From: JBBIQS01 sp037442205
GTDB lineage: Bacteria > Myxococcota > Myxococcia > Myxococcales > UBA5297
Assembly (NCBI GenBank): GCA_037442205.1
Contig: JBBIQS010000111.1
Span: 1-22,519, forward strand
Direction: 5' to 3'
Length of the DNA stretch: 22,519 nt
Each line of letters begins with the position of its first letter. Position 1 is the first letter of the stretch. Below, piece by piece: positions 15,446-22,519 of this stretch. The notes beneath the pieces were generated by a model. It had not been told where the DNA came from, made no database searches, and saw only the letters and a list, made by a program, of their open reading frames with translations. A program made the position numbers and the translations under genes.

Positions 15446-16960
15446 TCAGCGAGGCAGCAGCGGAAGGCGCACGACGAAGGATGCCCCGCTCCCGGGCGCG
15501 CTCTCGGCCCGGATGCTCCCGTCATGAGCCCGCACGATCTGGGCGGCGATGTGGAGGCCGAGCCCGAGGCCCGGGGTGACGCCGGCGTGGGCGCTCGCGA
15601 AGGCCTCGAAGATTCGGGTCAGCGCTTCTTGTGGAATGCCGCGGCCAGCGTCCCGGACCACGACCTCGGCGTCGGCCTCGACCCTTCGCGCGGTGAGGGA
15701 GTAGGGCGCCGCGCCGTACCGGATGGCATTGGAGACGAGGTTGACGAAGACCTGCTGGATCCGGCCCGGATCCCAGTTGCCCAACAGCCCTTCCTCGACT
15801 TCGACCGCGAAGCCCGCGCCGGCGGCCGTGAACTGGGGCGCCAGCTCCTCCAGCATCCCTTGGATCAGGCTCTTCAGATCGATCGGGACCTTCTGGTAGC
15901 GCATGCGCCCGGTGGAAAGCCGGCCGAGATCCAGCAGGTCGTCCACCAGCCGCAGCATGCGATTGGCCTGCCGCGCCAGGACGTCGAGGGAGCGGTGCAG
16001 CCGGTCGATGTCCGGGGCGGGGCCCCTGCGGAAGAGGTGGGACGCCAGGTCCAGGTTGAGGATCATGGTGCTGAGCGGCGTCCGCAGCTCGTGAGAGACC
16101 ACCGAGACGAAGCGGTCGCGCTCGGCGACCGCCCGCTCCAGCTCCTGGGTGCGCGTGGCGATGCGCTCCTCGAGCTCGCGGTTGAGGACCGCGAGGTCGT
16201 CCTTCACCGCGGTCAGGTCTCCGACGAGCAGTGAATTCTTGAAGCGCAGCCGGATCGCTTCGTCGATGGCCCGATTGCCGGTCCAGGTCACCGACGTCAT
16301 GCCGATCCCGAAGATGACGACCAGCGCCGCCATGAAGACGTGCATCGCCTCGCCCTCGAGGCATAGGCGGACGAGCGGAGGCGCGAGCGCCGGGACCGTG
16401 AACATCAGGAACGCGGGCAGGAAGCTGGACATGCTGGCGGAGGCCCCGGCGACCATTCCTCCAATGACCAGCAGGACCAGGTAGAGGTTGCCCAGGGAGT
16501 CCACCGGGTAGAAGACCACGCCCGCCGAGCCCCAGAGCAGGCCGGCCAGGAAGGTGCCGATCATCCACCCGCGCGCCCACCGGCGTGTGTCGTAGCCCGG
16601 CGCTTCCTTGAGGCGCTGGTGGCGAAACCAGCCGACGAATCGGACCGCGACCAGCGCGTACATCAGCCCCGTCCAGACCAGCATCCGGCCGTGGGGAAAG
16701 ATGGGCCAAAGCGCGGCGACCAGGATCGCCGAGTTGACGAGGTTGGTGCTGAGGGCGAACAGGCCCTTGCTGTAGAGCGCCTTGATCGTCTCGGCGCGAA
16801 CCAGCAGTTCGAGCGCAGTGTCCGCTTGCAGCCGGCCGTCCGGCTCCTTGGCGCTTTCGGCTTCCACCCGAGCTCCGGGCACCCCCTCGGCGCGGCGGAG
16901 TGACGACGGTCGCTGGCGCTTTCTTGCAAATGGGCGGAACTTTTCACTGCGGCCGCGCAC
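15446..16960 (-). CDS. Membrane-bound sensor histidine kinase
   Basis: The 504-residue protein begins with a poorly conserved basic leader. Its N-terminal half carries about six hydrophobic segments between residues 66 and 226 with very short loops, so sensing is probably within the membrane. A coiled stretch (about 248-283) leads to the HisKA box FVSVVSHELRTPLS (H290). The HATPase domain has NLVSNAIRYG (N411), DAGRGIP (437-443) and GLGLGLH (464-470) and ends in SGASFVVRLPLLPR. All catalytic boxes are intact. The start is a GTG at 16960 with GAAGG upstream; an internal GTG at 16867 is an alternative that would drop about 30 residues. No response-regulator gene is adjacent, so it is an orphan kinase. 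The ligand is unknown. Confidence 0.93.
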   Translation of the reverse strand: MRGRSEKFRPFARKRQRPSSLRRAEGVPGARVEAESAKEPDGRLQADTALELLVRAETIKALYSKGLFALSTNLVNSAILVAALWPIFPHGRMLVWTGLMYALVAVRFVGWFRHQRLKEAPGYDTRRWARGWMIGTFLAGLLWGSAGVVFYPVDSLGNLYLVLLVIGGMVAGASASMSSFLPAFLMFTVPALAPPLVRLCLEGEAMHVFMAALVVIFGIGMTSVTWTGNRAIDEAIRLRFKNSLLVGDLTAVKDDLAVLNRELEERIATRTQELERAVAERDRFVSVVSHELRTPLSTMILNLDLASHLFRRGPAPDIDRLHRSLDVLARQANRMLRLVDDLLDLGRLSTGRMRYQKVPIDLKSLIQGMLEELAPQFTAAGAGFAVEVEEGLLGNWDPGRIQQVFVNLVSNAIRYGAAPYSLTARRVEADAEVVVRDAGRGIPQEALTRIFEAFASAHAGVTPGLGLGLHIAAQIVRAHDGSIRAESAPGSGASFVVRLPLLPR

Positions 16961-17130
16961 TGAGGCCCTTCAAGAGGATAGATCCCGGGTCTGCGCTTCA
17001 CACCGAAGGCGCCTCCGCCTGCGCCGAAGAACGGCGAGACGCCTGGCGTAGGGTGCGTCGAGCCGCATCGCGGACCGTCGAGGGGCCTTGTGCGCGCCCG
17101 TGAAGGAGCGCACGAAGCGCCGGACCAGGG

Positions 17131-17661
17131 TCAGGGCACCGGCGACATTCGGAAGTCCCGGCGGCGCACTTCCATGACCAGGATCGGCAGGCCGCCGTGG
17201 CGGGCCGGCGAGTCCTCGCGCTCGACGAAGCCCACCTTGCGATAGGCCTTGATGGCCGCCGGGTTGTTGAGCGCCACCTCCAGCCAGATCCGCTCCAGGC
17301 CCAGCTCGCCGAAGCCGTGCTCCAAGATCAGCCGCACCGCCCGGCTGCCGTGTCCCTGGCTGCGCTGCGACGGCTCGCCGATGAAGATGCTCATCCCCGC
17401 CGAGCGCTCCTGCTGATCGAGCGTGTGCAGCGCGCAGACCCCGAGCAGCGCCCCCGAGGGCTCGGCGATGGCGAAGAGGAGGTCGCCCTCGCTCTTGGCC
17501 ACCTCGTCCCGGTACTGCTCCGGCAACGGCTCGTCCGGCCGGTCGCCGAGAAGAGCGCGGCGCACCTCCGGATCCTCCAGCCAGCGCGTCAGGGCCGGGG
17601 CGTCGGTCTGGTCGAGCTGCCGCAGCCGGGTCTCGCCGGCGCCGATGAAAGCTTTCTTCAT
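17131..17661 (-). CDS. GNAT-family N-acetyltransferase (RimJ/RimL-like)
   Basis: The 176-residue acetyl-CoA-dependent transferase opens with a strand typical of the Rim subgroup (TRLRQLDQTDAPALTRWLED). It contains the acetyl-CoA pyrophosphate loop QRSQGHGSRAV (99-109, Q/RxxGxG/A). LNNPAAIKAYRKVGFVER (131-148) forms the usual last helix and strand with Asn, Ala and Tyr. Substrates in this subgroup range from ribosomal protein N-termini to small amines, and nothing here decides between them. The gene stands alone: 170 bp without a recognisable feature separate it from the kinase gene, and it diverges from the calpain-like gene across 229 bp. Confidence 0.92.
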   Translation of the reverse strand: MKKAFIGAGETRLRQLDQTDAPALTRWLEDPEVRRALLGDRPDEPLPEQYRDEVAKSEGDLLFAIAEPSGALLGVCALHTLDQQERSAGMSIFIGEPSQRSQGHGSRAVRLILEHGFGELGLERIWLEVALNNPAAIKAYRKVGFVEREDSPARHGGLPILVMEVRRRDFRMSPVP

Positions 17662-17890
17662 GAGACTCGAAGTGGATTCAGATTTCTTGCTGTGGCAAAC
17701 TTACCAGCGTTTCCGAGCAGTTGCGCCAGACAAGCAAGTGCTCGGCTGGCCGAGAAGAAAGAATTTAGCATCCACGGAGACAACTTCCGCCGGGGCGCCG
17801 CGATAATCCCGGCATCTTCAAACCCTGCTTCGGTCTCCTTCGATTCCGCTGGCAGCGCCGAAGCGCATCGCTCAGTTCAGGAGGGTCGTC

Positions 17891-19618
17891 ATGCCGATGA
17901 AGATCAGCGACAAGCAGATCTCCACTTCCTACAACCAGCTCGAGGCCAGCAAGAAGAAGATCGACGACACCGCGGTGCTCGATCTGCTGGCCGGCGCCGG
18001 CGACTCCTCCTCCAAGACCAAGGACAAGGTCCTCGCCGAGCTCTCGAAGCCGGGCATGACCCGCGACCAGCAGGTGGCGCTGGTGCAGAAGGGCATGAGC
18101 AAGACCGAGAAGGCCGACCTTCAGAAGATCCTCAAGGACGGCACCGTGCCGATGACCGCCTCGGCCCGCAACTTCATCGAGGCGGTGGTCGGCCAGTCCG
18201 CTCCCTCCGGCAACCCGCTCAAGCTCTCCCTCACCGGCGACCAGAAGAACGGCCTGGCGGGCCTCGCCGGGCCCGGGGTCTCGATCGAGGCCATCAACCT
18301 GACCACCGCCCCCGGCGGCCGGCTGTTCGTCGAGGACACGGTGGTCATCGGCAAGACCGACCAGTCCGGCAAGTTCACCGGCAAGCTCCCTGACATCCAG
18401 GAAGGCGACGTGATCCGCCTGCGCGCCCGCGGCGCCGACGGCTCGGTCGGCGAGTGGGTCACCGTCAAGGCCAGCGGCATCTCCTCCAGCGACACCCGCA
18501 ACGCGGTGCTGGCCATCTTCCGCATCGGCCTGTCCGACGCCGGCGGCGGCAAGATCAACGTCGCCAACATCAACGAGTCCCGCCCGGTGAGCGAGCCGGG
18601 AGCCAAGGTCCAGTTCACCAACACCCGCACCGGCGAGAAGATCGTCGCCACCGTCAACGACGTCGGCCAGCTGCCCAAGGACCTCAAGCTCAGCGGCAAG
18701 GCCGGCGACACGTTCTCGGTGGCCGTCTCCGACGGCAAGAGCAACACCAGCTTCTCCACCGCGGTCGGCACGGTGACCGTCCCCGGCAGCCAGAGCAGCG
18801 GCGGCCAGGGCGTCAACCTGCCGGATCCGGCGATGCACAAGGACGAGCTCGACGCCGGCGGCAAGCCGCGCTTCTCCACCAAGCGCTTCTCTGGCCCGCT
18901 GTTCAAGGACGGCGCGTCCTTCGCCGACGTGCAGCAGGGCCAGCTGGGCGACTGCTACTTCCCCTCGGCGATGGCGGCGCTGGCCCAGGCCAACCCCAAG
19001 GCCATCCAGGACATGATCAAGCAGAACCCGGACGGCACCTACACCGTCACCTTCAAGGAGTACGACTGGCGCTCCAGCAAGTACAAGGACGTGCCGGTCA
19101 CCGTCGACGGCGACCTGTACGTGCGCGCCTTCGGCGGTCCGCTCTACGGCGCCACGCTGGGCGCCGACAAGGGCGAGAAGACGATGGAGATGTGGTTCCC
19201 GATCATGGAGAAGGCCTACGCCCAGTGGAAGGGCAGCTACAACGAGATCGGCAACGGCGGCATGTCGAGCGACGTGTTCGAGGCCTGCCTGGGCAAGTCC
19301 GGGGTGAGCAAGTCGATCTCCTCCACCGCCGATGCCACGCTGTGGAAGAACATCAAGGACGCGGTCGACAACCACAAGCCGGCCTCGGCGGGCACCTACG
19401 GCGAGGACCGCGAGTCGCTCTACACCAACAGCGGCGTCTACGCCGACCACTCGTACTCGATCCTCGGCTACTCGGAGAAGAACGGGGTCCAGTACGTGCG
19501 GATGCGCAACCCCTGGGGCGAGTCCGAGCCCAGCGGCGACGGCAAGAACGACGGCGTGTTCGACCTGACCCTGGCCGACTTCAAGAAGTACTACCAGACT
19601 TTCATGTCCGTGCAGTGA
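17891..19618 (+). CDS. Calpain-like (family C2) cysteine protease with N-terminal extension and beta-sandwich domains
   Basis: The C-terminal third of this 575-residue protein is a calpain-type catalytic core. The nucleophile is C355 in QQGQLGDCYFPSAMAAL, the histidine is H520 in YADHSYSILGY, and N540 sits in MRNPWGE; the whole triad is present. Residues about 1-100 are polar and helical. About 108-195 and 200-297 look like two tandem beta-sandwich (Ig-like) domains, each rich in Val/Thr/Gly with a GD-V/T-F/I turn. There is no Sec signal peptide or transmembrane helix. A near-ideal AGGAGGG is 6 bp before the ATG, which suggests strong translation, and a hairpin terminator follows. Bacterial calpains are often secreted or periplasmic; the missing signal means cytoplasmic action or another export route. 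No calcium-binding domain could be identified. Confidence 0.93.
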   Translation: MPMKISDKQISTSYNQLEASKKKIDDTAVLDLLAGAGDSSSKTKDKVLAELSKPGMTRDQQVALVQKGMSKTEKADLQKILKDGTVPMTASARNFIEAVVGQSAPSGNPLKLSLTGDQKNGLAGLAGPGVSIEAINLTTAPGGRLFVEDTVVIGKTDQSGKFTGKLPDIQEGDVIRLRARGADGSVGEWVTVKASGISSSDTRNAVLAIFRIGLSDAGGGKINVANINESRPVSEPGAKVQFTNTRTGEKIVATVNDVGQLPKDLKLSGKAGDTFSVAVSDGKSNTSFSTAVGTVTVPGSQSSGGQGVNLPDPAMHKDELDAGGKPRFSTKRFSGPLFKDGASFADVQQGQLGDCYFPSAMAALAQANPKAIQDMIKQNPDGTYTVTFKEYDWRSSKYKDVPVTVDGDLYVRAFGGPLYGATLGADKGEKTMEMWFPIMEKAYAQWKGSYNEIGNGGMSSDVFEACLGKSGVSKSISSTADATLWKNIKDAVDNHKPASAGTYGEDRESLYTNSGVYADHSYSILGYSEKNGVQYVRMRNPWGESEPSGDGKNDGVFDLTLADFKKYYQTFMSVQ

Positions 19619-19643
19619 GCGGCCGGGAAGGCTGAGCTATCGT

Positions 19644-19684
19644 GGCCGGCAGCCCGTTTCCGGGCTTGCCGGCCGCGGGTTTTC
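19644..19684 (+). terminator. Rho-independent terminator of the calpain-like gene
   Basis: GGCCGGCAGCCCG (19644-19656) pairs with CGGGCTTGCCGGCC (19661-19674). This gives a 13 bp stem with one bulged T and a TTTC loop. A TTTT run follows at 19680-19683. It begins 25 bp after the calpain-like stop codon and ends about 40 bp before the next gene, so the protease is probably a single-gene transcript. Confidence 0.8.
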
Positions 19685-19723
19685 TGAACGGCAGTTCCCT
19701 CTTACCGGAGAGCGAGGAAAGCC

Positions 19724-20095
19724 ATGGCGATTCCCCCGGAGCCGATCGAAGAGGTCCTTCCCCACGCCGAGCTGGTGATCGAGGCCGAGGTGCTGGAGAT
19801 CCTGGGCACCGGGCCGCTGCCCCCGAAGCGCGAGTCTAATCCCGGGGCGACCAGCATGGGCCACAAGGTCCCCAGCCAGACGGTGAAGCTCAAGGTGACC
19901 AAGGTCCACAAGGGCCCGTCCTCGCTCAAGGAAGTCGTGGTCGAGAAGCCGGCCGCCGGCTACCTGCTCAAGGCCGGCAACAAGGGGCCGTTCCTGCTCG
20001 ACGCCGGCAAGCCCAACCCGACCATCCTCGGCCGCTACGGCCCCGACAGCTGGGCGCTGTCGCGGGTGGTCAACGCGCTGGGCGGCGCGAAGTAG
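19724..20095 (+). CDS. Small protein of unknown function
   Basis: This 123-residue cytoplasmic-looking protein has a GAGGAA ribosome site before the ATG. No signal peptide, membrane helix or cysteine is present. The sequence has repeated beta-strand-like segments (ELVIEAEVLEIL; QTVKLKVTKVHKG; SLKEVVVEKPA; GPFLLDAGKPNPTILGRYGP), which suggest a small beta-barrel or OB-like fold. In pattern ('vi.AeVl.i...' then 'kvt.v.KG' and 'G..y.l.') it resembles short domains in exported proteins that begin 'ADVVVxGxVxxv', but the signal is missing. I do not recognise a named family. It lies downstream of the calpain terminator and 49 bp before a PNPOx-like gene on the same strand. Confidence 0.8.
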   Translation: MAIPPEPIEEVLPHAELVIEAEVLEILGTGPLPPKRESNPGATSMGHKVPSQTVKLKVTKVHKGPSSLKEVVVEKPAAGYLLKAGNKGPFLLDAGKPNPTILGRYGPDSWALSRVVNALGGAK

Positions 20096-20144
20096 GCGAT
20101 TTCTGGTTGTTGCCGCGCCGCCTCCCTGCAATTGTTCCCGGCAA

Positions 20145-20966
20145 ATGGTGACTTCGGAAGTTCAGCAGGTGGTCGAGCTCTTGGAGGCCGTGCAGCCGAA
20201 GGAGGCGGCGGCCTTCCAGCAGGTCCGGGCCTGGAAGGTGTTGACCTTCCTCGGGACTTGCCGCGCAGCGGGGCAGACGGCCAGCCTGGCGGTGCGCCGG
20301 CTCAGTCGGCTCGAGTTCGACGAGTCGGGGCACCGGGTCGATCTGTTCCTGGAGGGAAGGCTGCCGCGCTCGCCGGAGCAGGGCGAGCTGGTGACGGCGA
20401 GCCTGGCCAACCTGTCGGCCATCCGCGGCTACCAGGTGAAGACCCAGGAGCAGGCCATCCGGCTGCCGACCGAGCTGTGCGAGCAGGGGCCGCAGGGGAC
20501 CACGCTCCACTGCCCGCAGATCTTCACCGTCCACCACAGTCCGCATACCCAGCAGTCGTTCGTCTTCGAGGACCTCCCGGTCGCCCAGGTGCGCGAGGAC
20601 CTCCAGCCGGTCACGCACGCGGTCGTCGGGATCGGCGTGCGCGCCAACGTCTCGCCCCGGTTCCTGTTCCATTACCAGGCGACCGCCGAGGGGCTGGAGC
20701 TTTTCCACGGCGACGGGGTCACCCGCAAGACCTTCCAGAACCTGTCGGCCAATCCGAAGTCGGCGCAGCTCATCCTCGATCTGACGAGCTATCGCGGCTT
20801 CCTGCTTGAGGGCGAGACCCGGGCCTTCGCCGCCGAGGAGTTCCCCGAGGCGGCTCGGAAGATCCGCGCCGGATTCGAGTCGGCGGGGTGGGGCGAGCCG
20901 AGCCACCTGTTCCGCTTCCAGGCGCACTCGATTCGGCCGGCGGGCCCGGAGTCCAGCGCCGCGTGA
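20145..20966 (+). CDS. Split-barrel flavin-binding-like protein (PNPOx superfamily, tentative)
   Basis: The C-terminal half of the 273 residues (about 158-255) reads like a pyridoxamine-phosphate-oxidase-type split barrel: a strand ending SPRFLFHYQ, 'GLELFHGDGVTRKTFQNLSA' then NPKSAQLILD, and SYRGFLLEGETRAF. The 'K-x2-NLxxNP' step before a hydrophobic strand is the usual phosphate/FMN-side element of this fold. The N-terminal half (about 25-130) may be a second, more degenerate copy, and it includes an HxC and an HHxxH stretch (122-134). Whether it binds FMN, F420 or haem is not decided by sequence. The ATG has no good ribosome site. Its TGA overlaps the GTG of a YkgJ-type gene (GTGA), so the two are coupled. 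Confidence 0.72.
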   Translation: MVTSEVQQVVELLEAVQPKEAAAFQQVRAWKVLTFLGTCRAAGQTASLAVRRLSRLEFDESGHRVDLFLEGRLPRSPEQGELVTASLANLSAIRGYQVKTQEQAIRLPTELCEQGPQGTTLHCPQIFTVHHSPHTQQSFVFEDLPVAQVREDLQPVTHAVVGIGVRANVSPRFLFHYQATAEGLELFHGDGVTRKTFQNLSANPKSAQLILDLTSYRGFLLEGETRAFAAEEFPEAARKIRAGFESAGWGEPSHLFRFQAHSIRPAGPESSAA

Positions 20967-21442
20967 AGCGCTCCTTCGCCGACGAGGATCCGCCGCTGGT
21001 CGATGAGCGCGAGGCGCTGCGCGAGCTCTTCCGCATCTACCGGGCCGCCGACGCGCTCTACGCCAAAGCCACCTGCGCAATCAGCGGCGACTGCTGCCAG
21101 CTCGAGCTCACCGGCCGCGAGCCGTACCTCTTCCCGATCGAGCTCACCGCCATCCTCGAAGAGCTGGCCGCCTCGGGTCGAACAGTTCCGCCGCCGCGTG
21201 AGGACAAGGCCTGCCCGCTGCTCGATTCCTCCAGCCGCCGATGCTCGGTCTACCGGAGCCGCCCCTTCGGCTGCCGCACCTTCTTCTGCTCACGCGGCAG
21301 GGGAGCGATGCCGAAGAACCTCCAGGTCCATCAGCTTTCGGCGCGGATTACCGCGCTCGCCGATTCCTTCGAGCTGGGCGTACGGCCGCGCACCATCCGC
21401 GCCTTGCTGGCCGAGCGCTCGGGGAAGACGAACTCCGGTTGA
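20963..21442 (+). CDS. YkgJ-family cysteine-cluster protein (putative metal-binding)
   Basis: Starting at the GTG of 20963, which overlaps the upstream stop by 4 bp, the product is 159 residues. It has the cysteine pattern of the YkgJ / zinc- or iron-chelating family: C38-x5-CC (44-45), then C84, C94, C104 and C109 within ACPLLD, RRCSVYRSRPFGC and RTFFC. 'C-x3-Y-x2-RPxxCRxF-x-C' is the diagnostic stretch. Such proteins are thought to bind an Fe-S or zinc centre, and their function is not settled. A longer frame back to 20888 runs inside the upstream gene and is not supported. The coupling suggests that the two proteins share a redox or metal task. A DUF2199-like gene converges from 36 bp away. 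Confidence 0.9.
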   Translation: MKRSFADEDPPLVDEREALRELFRIYRAADALYAKATCAISGDCCQLELTGREPYLFPIELTAILEELAASGRTVPPPREDKACPLLDSSSRRCSVYRSRPFGCRTFFCSRGRGAMPKNLQVHQLSARITALADSFELGVRPRTIRALLAERSGKTNSG

Positions 21443-21478
21443 GATTCGCGGCGATGCCAAGCTCGCAGGGCGCGCCTT

Positions 21479-22066
21479 TCAGTCGAGAATCGCCGGGCGC
21501 AGATCGTGCCCGTGCAGGGCATAGATCGCGAGGAGACGATCGACGCCGATACCCTCCCGTTGTTCCGCCACGAGCGGATGGTCGGTCGCCTCAAGCTCGA
21601 TCAATGGCCGGCGACGATTGGAGCGGGGACGTACTTGGCATTTGAGGTTGAGCGTATCCGGATATCCCTTGAGCCTGTTCGAGAACCATCCGAACCAAGG
21701 GCCCAAATCCCCTTGGTTTCCTGAATCGAAGGATTCCGTGTAGAGACGGAAATTCTTCTCCGAGAGCGTGGACCAGACCCCATAGCCAAAGCTGGCTCCG
21801 TCGGTCCCGATGAGAGGAATGTCGAGCACGCATCGAACGAAGAAGTCGCTGCCGTCTCGAATGCAGAAGTCCTCGGACAGAAAGTGGCGAGAACTCAAGG
21901 CCTCGGCGTTCGGGACATAGTCCTCACTACCATTCCAGTGCTCGGGCATTGCGCACGCGAGGTCGAAAATGCCGGCGTGCTTTTGGCCGCACGAGGCACA
22001 ATGAACCTCGTGTCCTTGCAGGCGTCTCCAGCGAGGATCCAAGGATCCGAAAAGGCCGGTCGACAT
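21479..22066 (-). CDS. DUF2199-like protein
   Basis: The 195-residue protein begins with a CASCGQKHAGIFDLACAMPEHW stretch (residues 23-44). This is the hallmark of the DUF2199 family: a C-x2-C knuckle followed by 'H-x3-FD'. Then come the 'LSEDFCIRDG..FFVR..L.IP' and 'FGYGVWSTLSEKNF' segments also typical of it. The function is unknown; the C-x2-C could hold a zinc ion. GGGAGG lies 4 bp before the ATG at 22066, which decides against a TTG at 22078 that sits inside this ribosome site. Codon use is visibly less G+C-biased than that of its neighbours (many A/T third positions, for example around 21620-21760), so it may be a recent acquisition. Confidence 0.88.
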   Translation of the reverse strand: MSTGLFGSLDPRWRRLQGHEVHCASCGQKHAGIFDLACAMPEHWNGSEDYVPNAEALSSRHFLSEDFCIRDGSDFFVRCVLDIPLIGTDGASFGYGVWSTLSEKNFRLYTESFDSGNQGDLGPWFGWFSNRLKGYPDTLNLKCQVRPRSNRRRPLIELEATDHPLVAEQREGIGVDRLLAIYALHGHDLRPAILD

Positions 22067-22101
22067 CGTCCCTCCCAAGATCGTCCTGACGCGCTCCGCG
22101 C

Positions 22102-22126
22102 GGGGCCGGCTAAAAGCCGGCGCCCC
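22102..22126 (-). terminator. Hairpin after the peptide-transporter gene (REP-like)
   Basis: GGGGCCGGC and GCCGGCGCCCC flank a TAAAA loop and form 6 + 3 bp around one bulged base. The hairpin begins right at the stop codon of the transporter and lies 36 bp upstream of the DUF2199-like start. No strong T-run follows, so it may stabilise the mRNA end or end transcription only partly. It shares its core with the hairpin at 5883-5899. Confidence 0.5.
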
Positions 22127-22519
22127 TACTCCTGAAGGTACGTCCGCACCTTGTAGAAGTACGCGACAACACTAAAGATCCCGGCGGCGACCAGCATCAG
22201 CCCGGTGAAGGTCCAGAAGAAGGTCGCCCAGTCGAGCTTCGGCATGTGCGCGATCAGCGACACCAGCAGGTTGCCCACCGTCACCGTCAGCAGCCACAAG
22301 CCCAACACCGTCGACTTCATCGCCCGCGGCGCCTGGGTGTAGGCGAACTCGAGCCCGGTGGCGCTCACCAACACCTCGGCCACGGTCATCAGTACGTAGG
22401 GAATCAGCTGCCAGGCCACGCTCACCTTGCCGCCCGCCGCCGCCAGCCCGTCGATCCGCATCTGGATCAGCGCCACCGCCGCGAACGAGATCGCCGCCAG
22501 GAACATCCCGATCGACATC
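22126..22519 (-). CDS. Proton-dependent oligopeptide (POT/PTR) transporter, C-terminal part
   Basis: About 131 residues are visible, and the gene enters from beyond the right edge. At least three transmembrane helices are present. The stretch WQLIPYVLMTVAEVLVSATG, directly followed by LEFAYTQAPRAMKSTVLGLW, is the characteristic region of POT di-/tripeptide symporters ('E-x6-TGLEFAY-x-QAP-x2-MKS'). The variant is the one seen in eukaryotic and many environmental bacterial members, and less that of E. coli DtpA. It should import small peptides with protons across the inner membrane. The N-terminal half, with the ExxER motif, is outside the window. Confidence 0.92.
   Translation of the reverse strand, partial: MSIGMFLAAISFAAVALIQMRIDGLAAAGGKVSVAWQLIPYVLMTVAEVLVSATGLEFAYTQAPRAMKSTVLGLWLLTVTVGNLLVSLIAHMPKLDWATFFWTFTGLMLVAAGIFSVVAYFYKVRTYLQE

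Noticed and set aside
17850..17865. Possible sigma-54 promoter (TGGCA with GG-N10-GC) upstream of the calpain-like gene
   Set aside because: The spacing fits, but the TTGC half reads AAGC, and such a match is easily found by chance in G+C-rich DNA.
17765..19450. 561-codon minus-strand frame opposite the calpain-like gene
   Set aside because: It is Val/Leu/Ala/Gly/Asp repetitive shadow sequence. The plus strand has an intact protease triad and a strong ribosome site.
20132..20809. Alternative plus-strand frame overlapping the PNPOx-like gene
   Set aside because: The translation is Gly/Arg/Pro-rich with no fold pattern; the chosen frame couples cleanly to the YkgJ-type gene.

Overview
This is a gene-dense, very G+C-rich stretch in which the third codon position is almost always G or C. 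It holds about 21 protein genes and no RNA gene that I could recognise. Several features are typical of Myxococcota and related deltaproteobacteria-like lineages. These are two Hanks-type Ser/Thr kinases (one with a zinc ribbon, a membrane anchor and a PEGA domain), a three-PEGA lipoprotein, a cysteine-rich secreted protein, a nucleotide-transporter-like protein fused to HEAT repeats, a non-Crp cyclic-nucleotide-binding protein and a calpain-like protease. The lineage is an inference from gene content only.

Layout. Positions 1-4073 (+) hold the end of a cysteine-rich exported protein, a small single-pass membrane protein, pyrR, pyrB and a Ser/Thr kinase, tightly packed with 4-28 bp overlaps or short gaps. 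Positions 4134-5811 (+) form a three-gene pterin-type cluster: a QueD/PTPS homologue, a GTP cyclohydrolase I homologue with a degraded substrate pocket, and a short-chain reductase. Positions 5944-8066 (+) hold a GlcD-type FAD oxidase overlapped by an NRDE-family gene. Two near-identical hairpin-forming repeats (8082-8235) then separate this convergent pair from the next block. A zinc-ribbon/kinase/PEGA gene (-) and a PEGA lipoprotein gene (+) diverge from about 10.1-10.3 kb.

From 11.4 to 17.7 kb the genes are on the minus strand: a 967-residue NTT-like transporter/HEAT protein translationally coupled to a cyclic-nucleotide-binding domain protein, a 690 bp zone with two coding-like remnants and a strong hairpin, a membrane-bound sensor histidine kinase, and a GNAT acetyltransferase. 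Positions 17891-21442 (+) hold a calpain-like protease with its own terminator, a small orphan, a split-barrel (PNPOx-like) protein and a YkgJ-type cysteine-cluster protein coupled to it. The right end (-) holds a DUF2199-like gene of less G+C-biased composition and the C-terminal part of a POT peptide transporter that runs off the window.

How the genes fit together. The best functional units are pyrR-pyrB (pyrimidine synthesis/salvage), the tunnelling-fold pair plus reductase (reduced pterin or deazapurine chemistry), and the transporter-HEAT/cNMP-sensor pair (a plausible ligand-gated membrane module). The two kinases, the PEGA proteins and the histidine kinase show a signalling-rich genome. 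I saw no CRISPR array, phage, transposase or replication origin. The most unusual items are the pocket substitutions in the FolE homologue, the split transporter/sensor pair, and the signal-peptide-less calpain.
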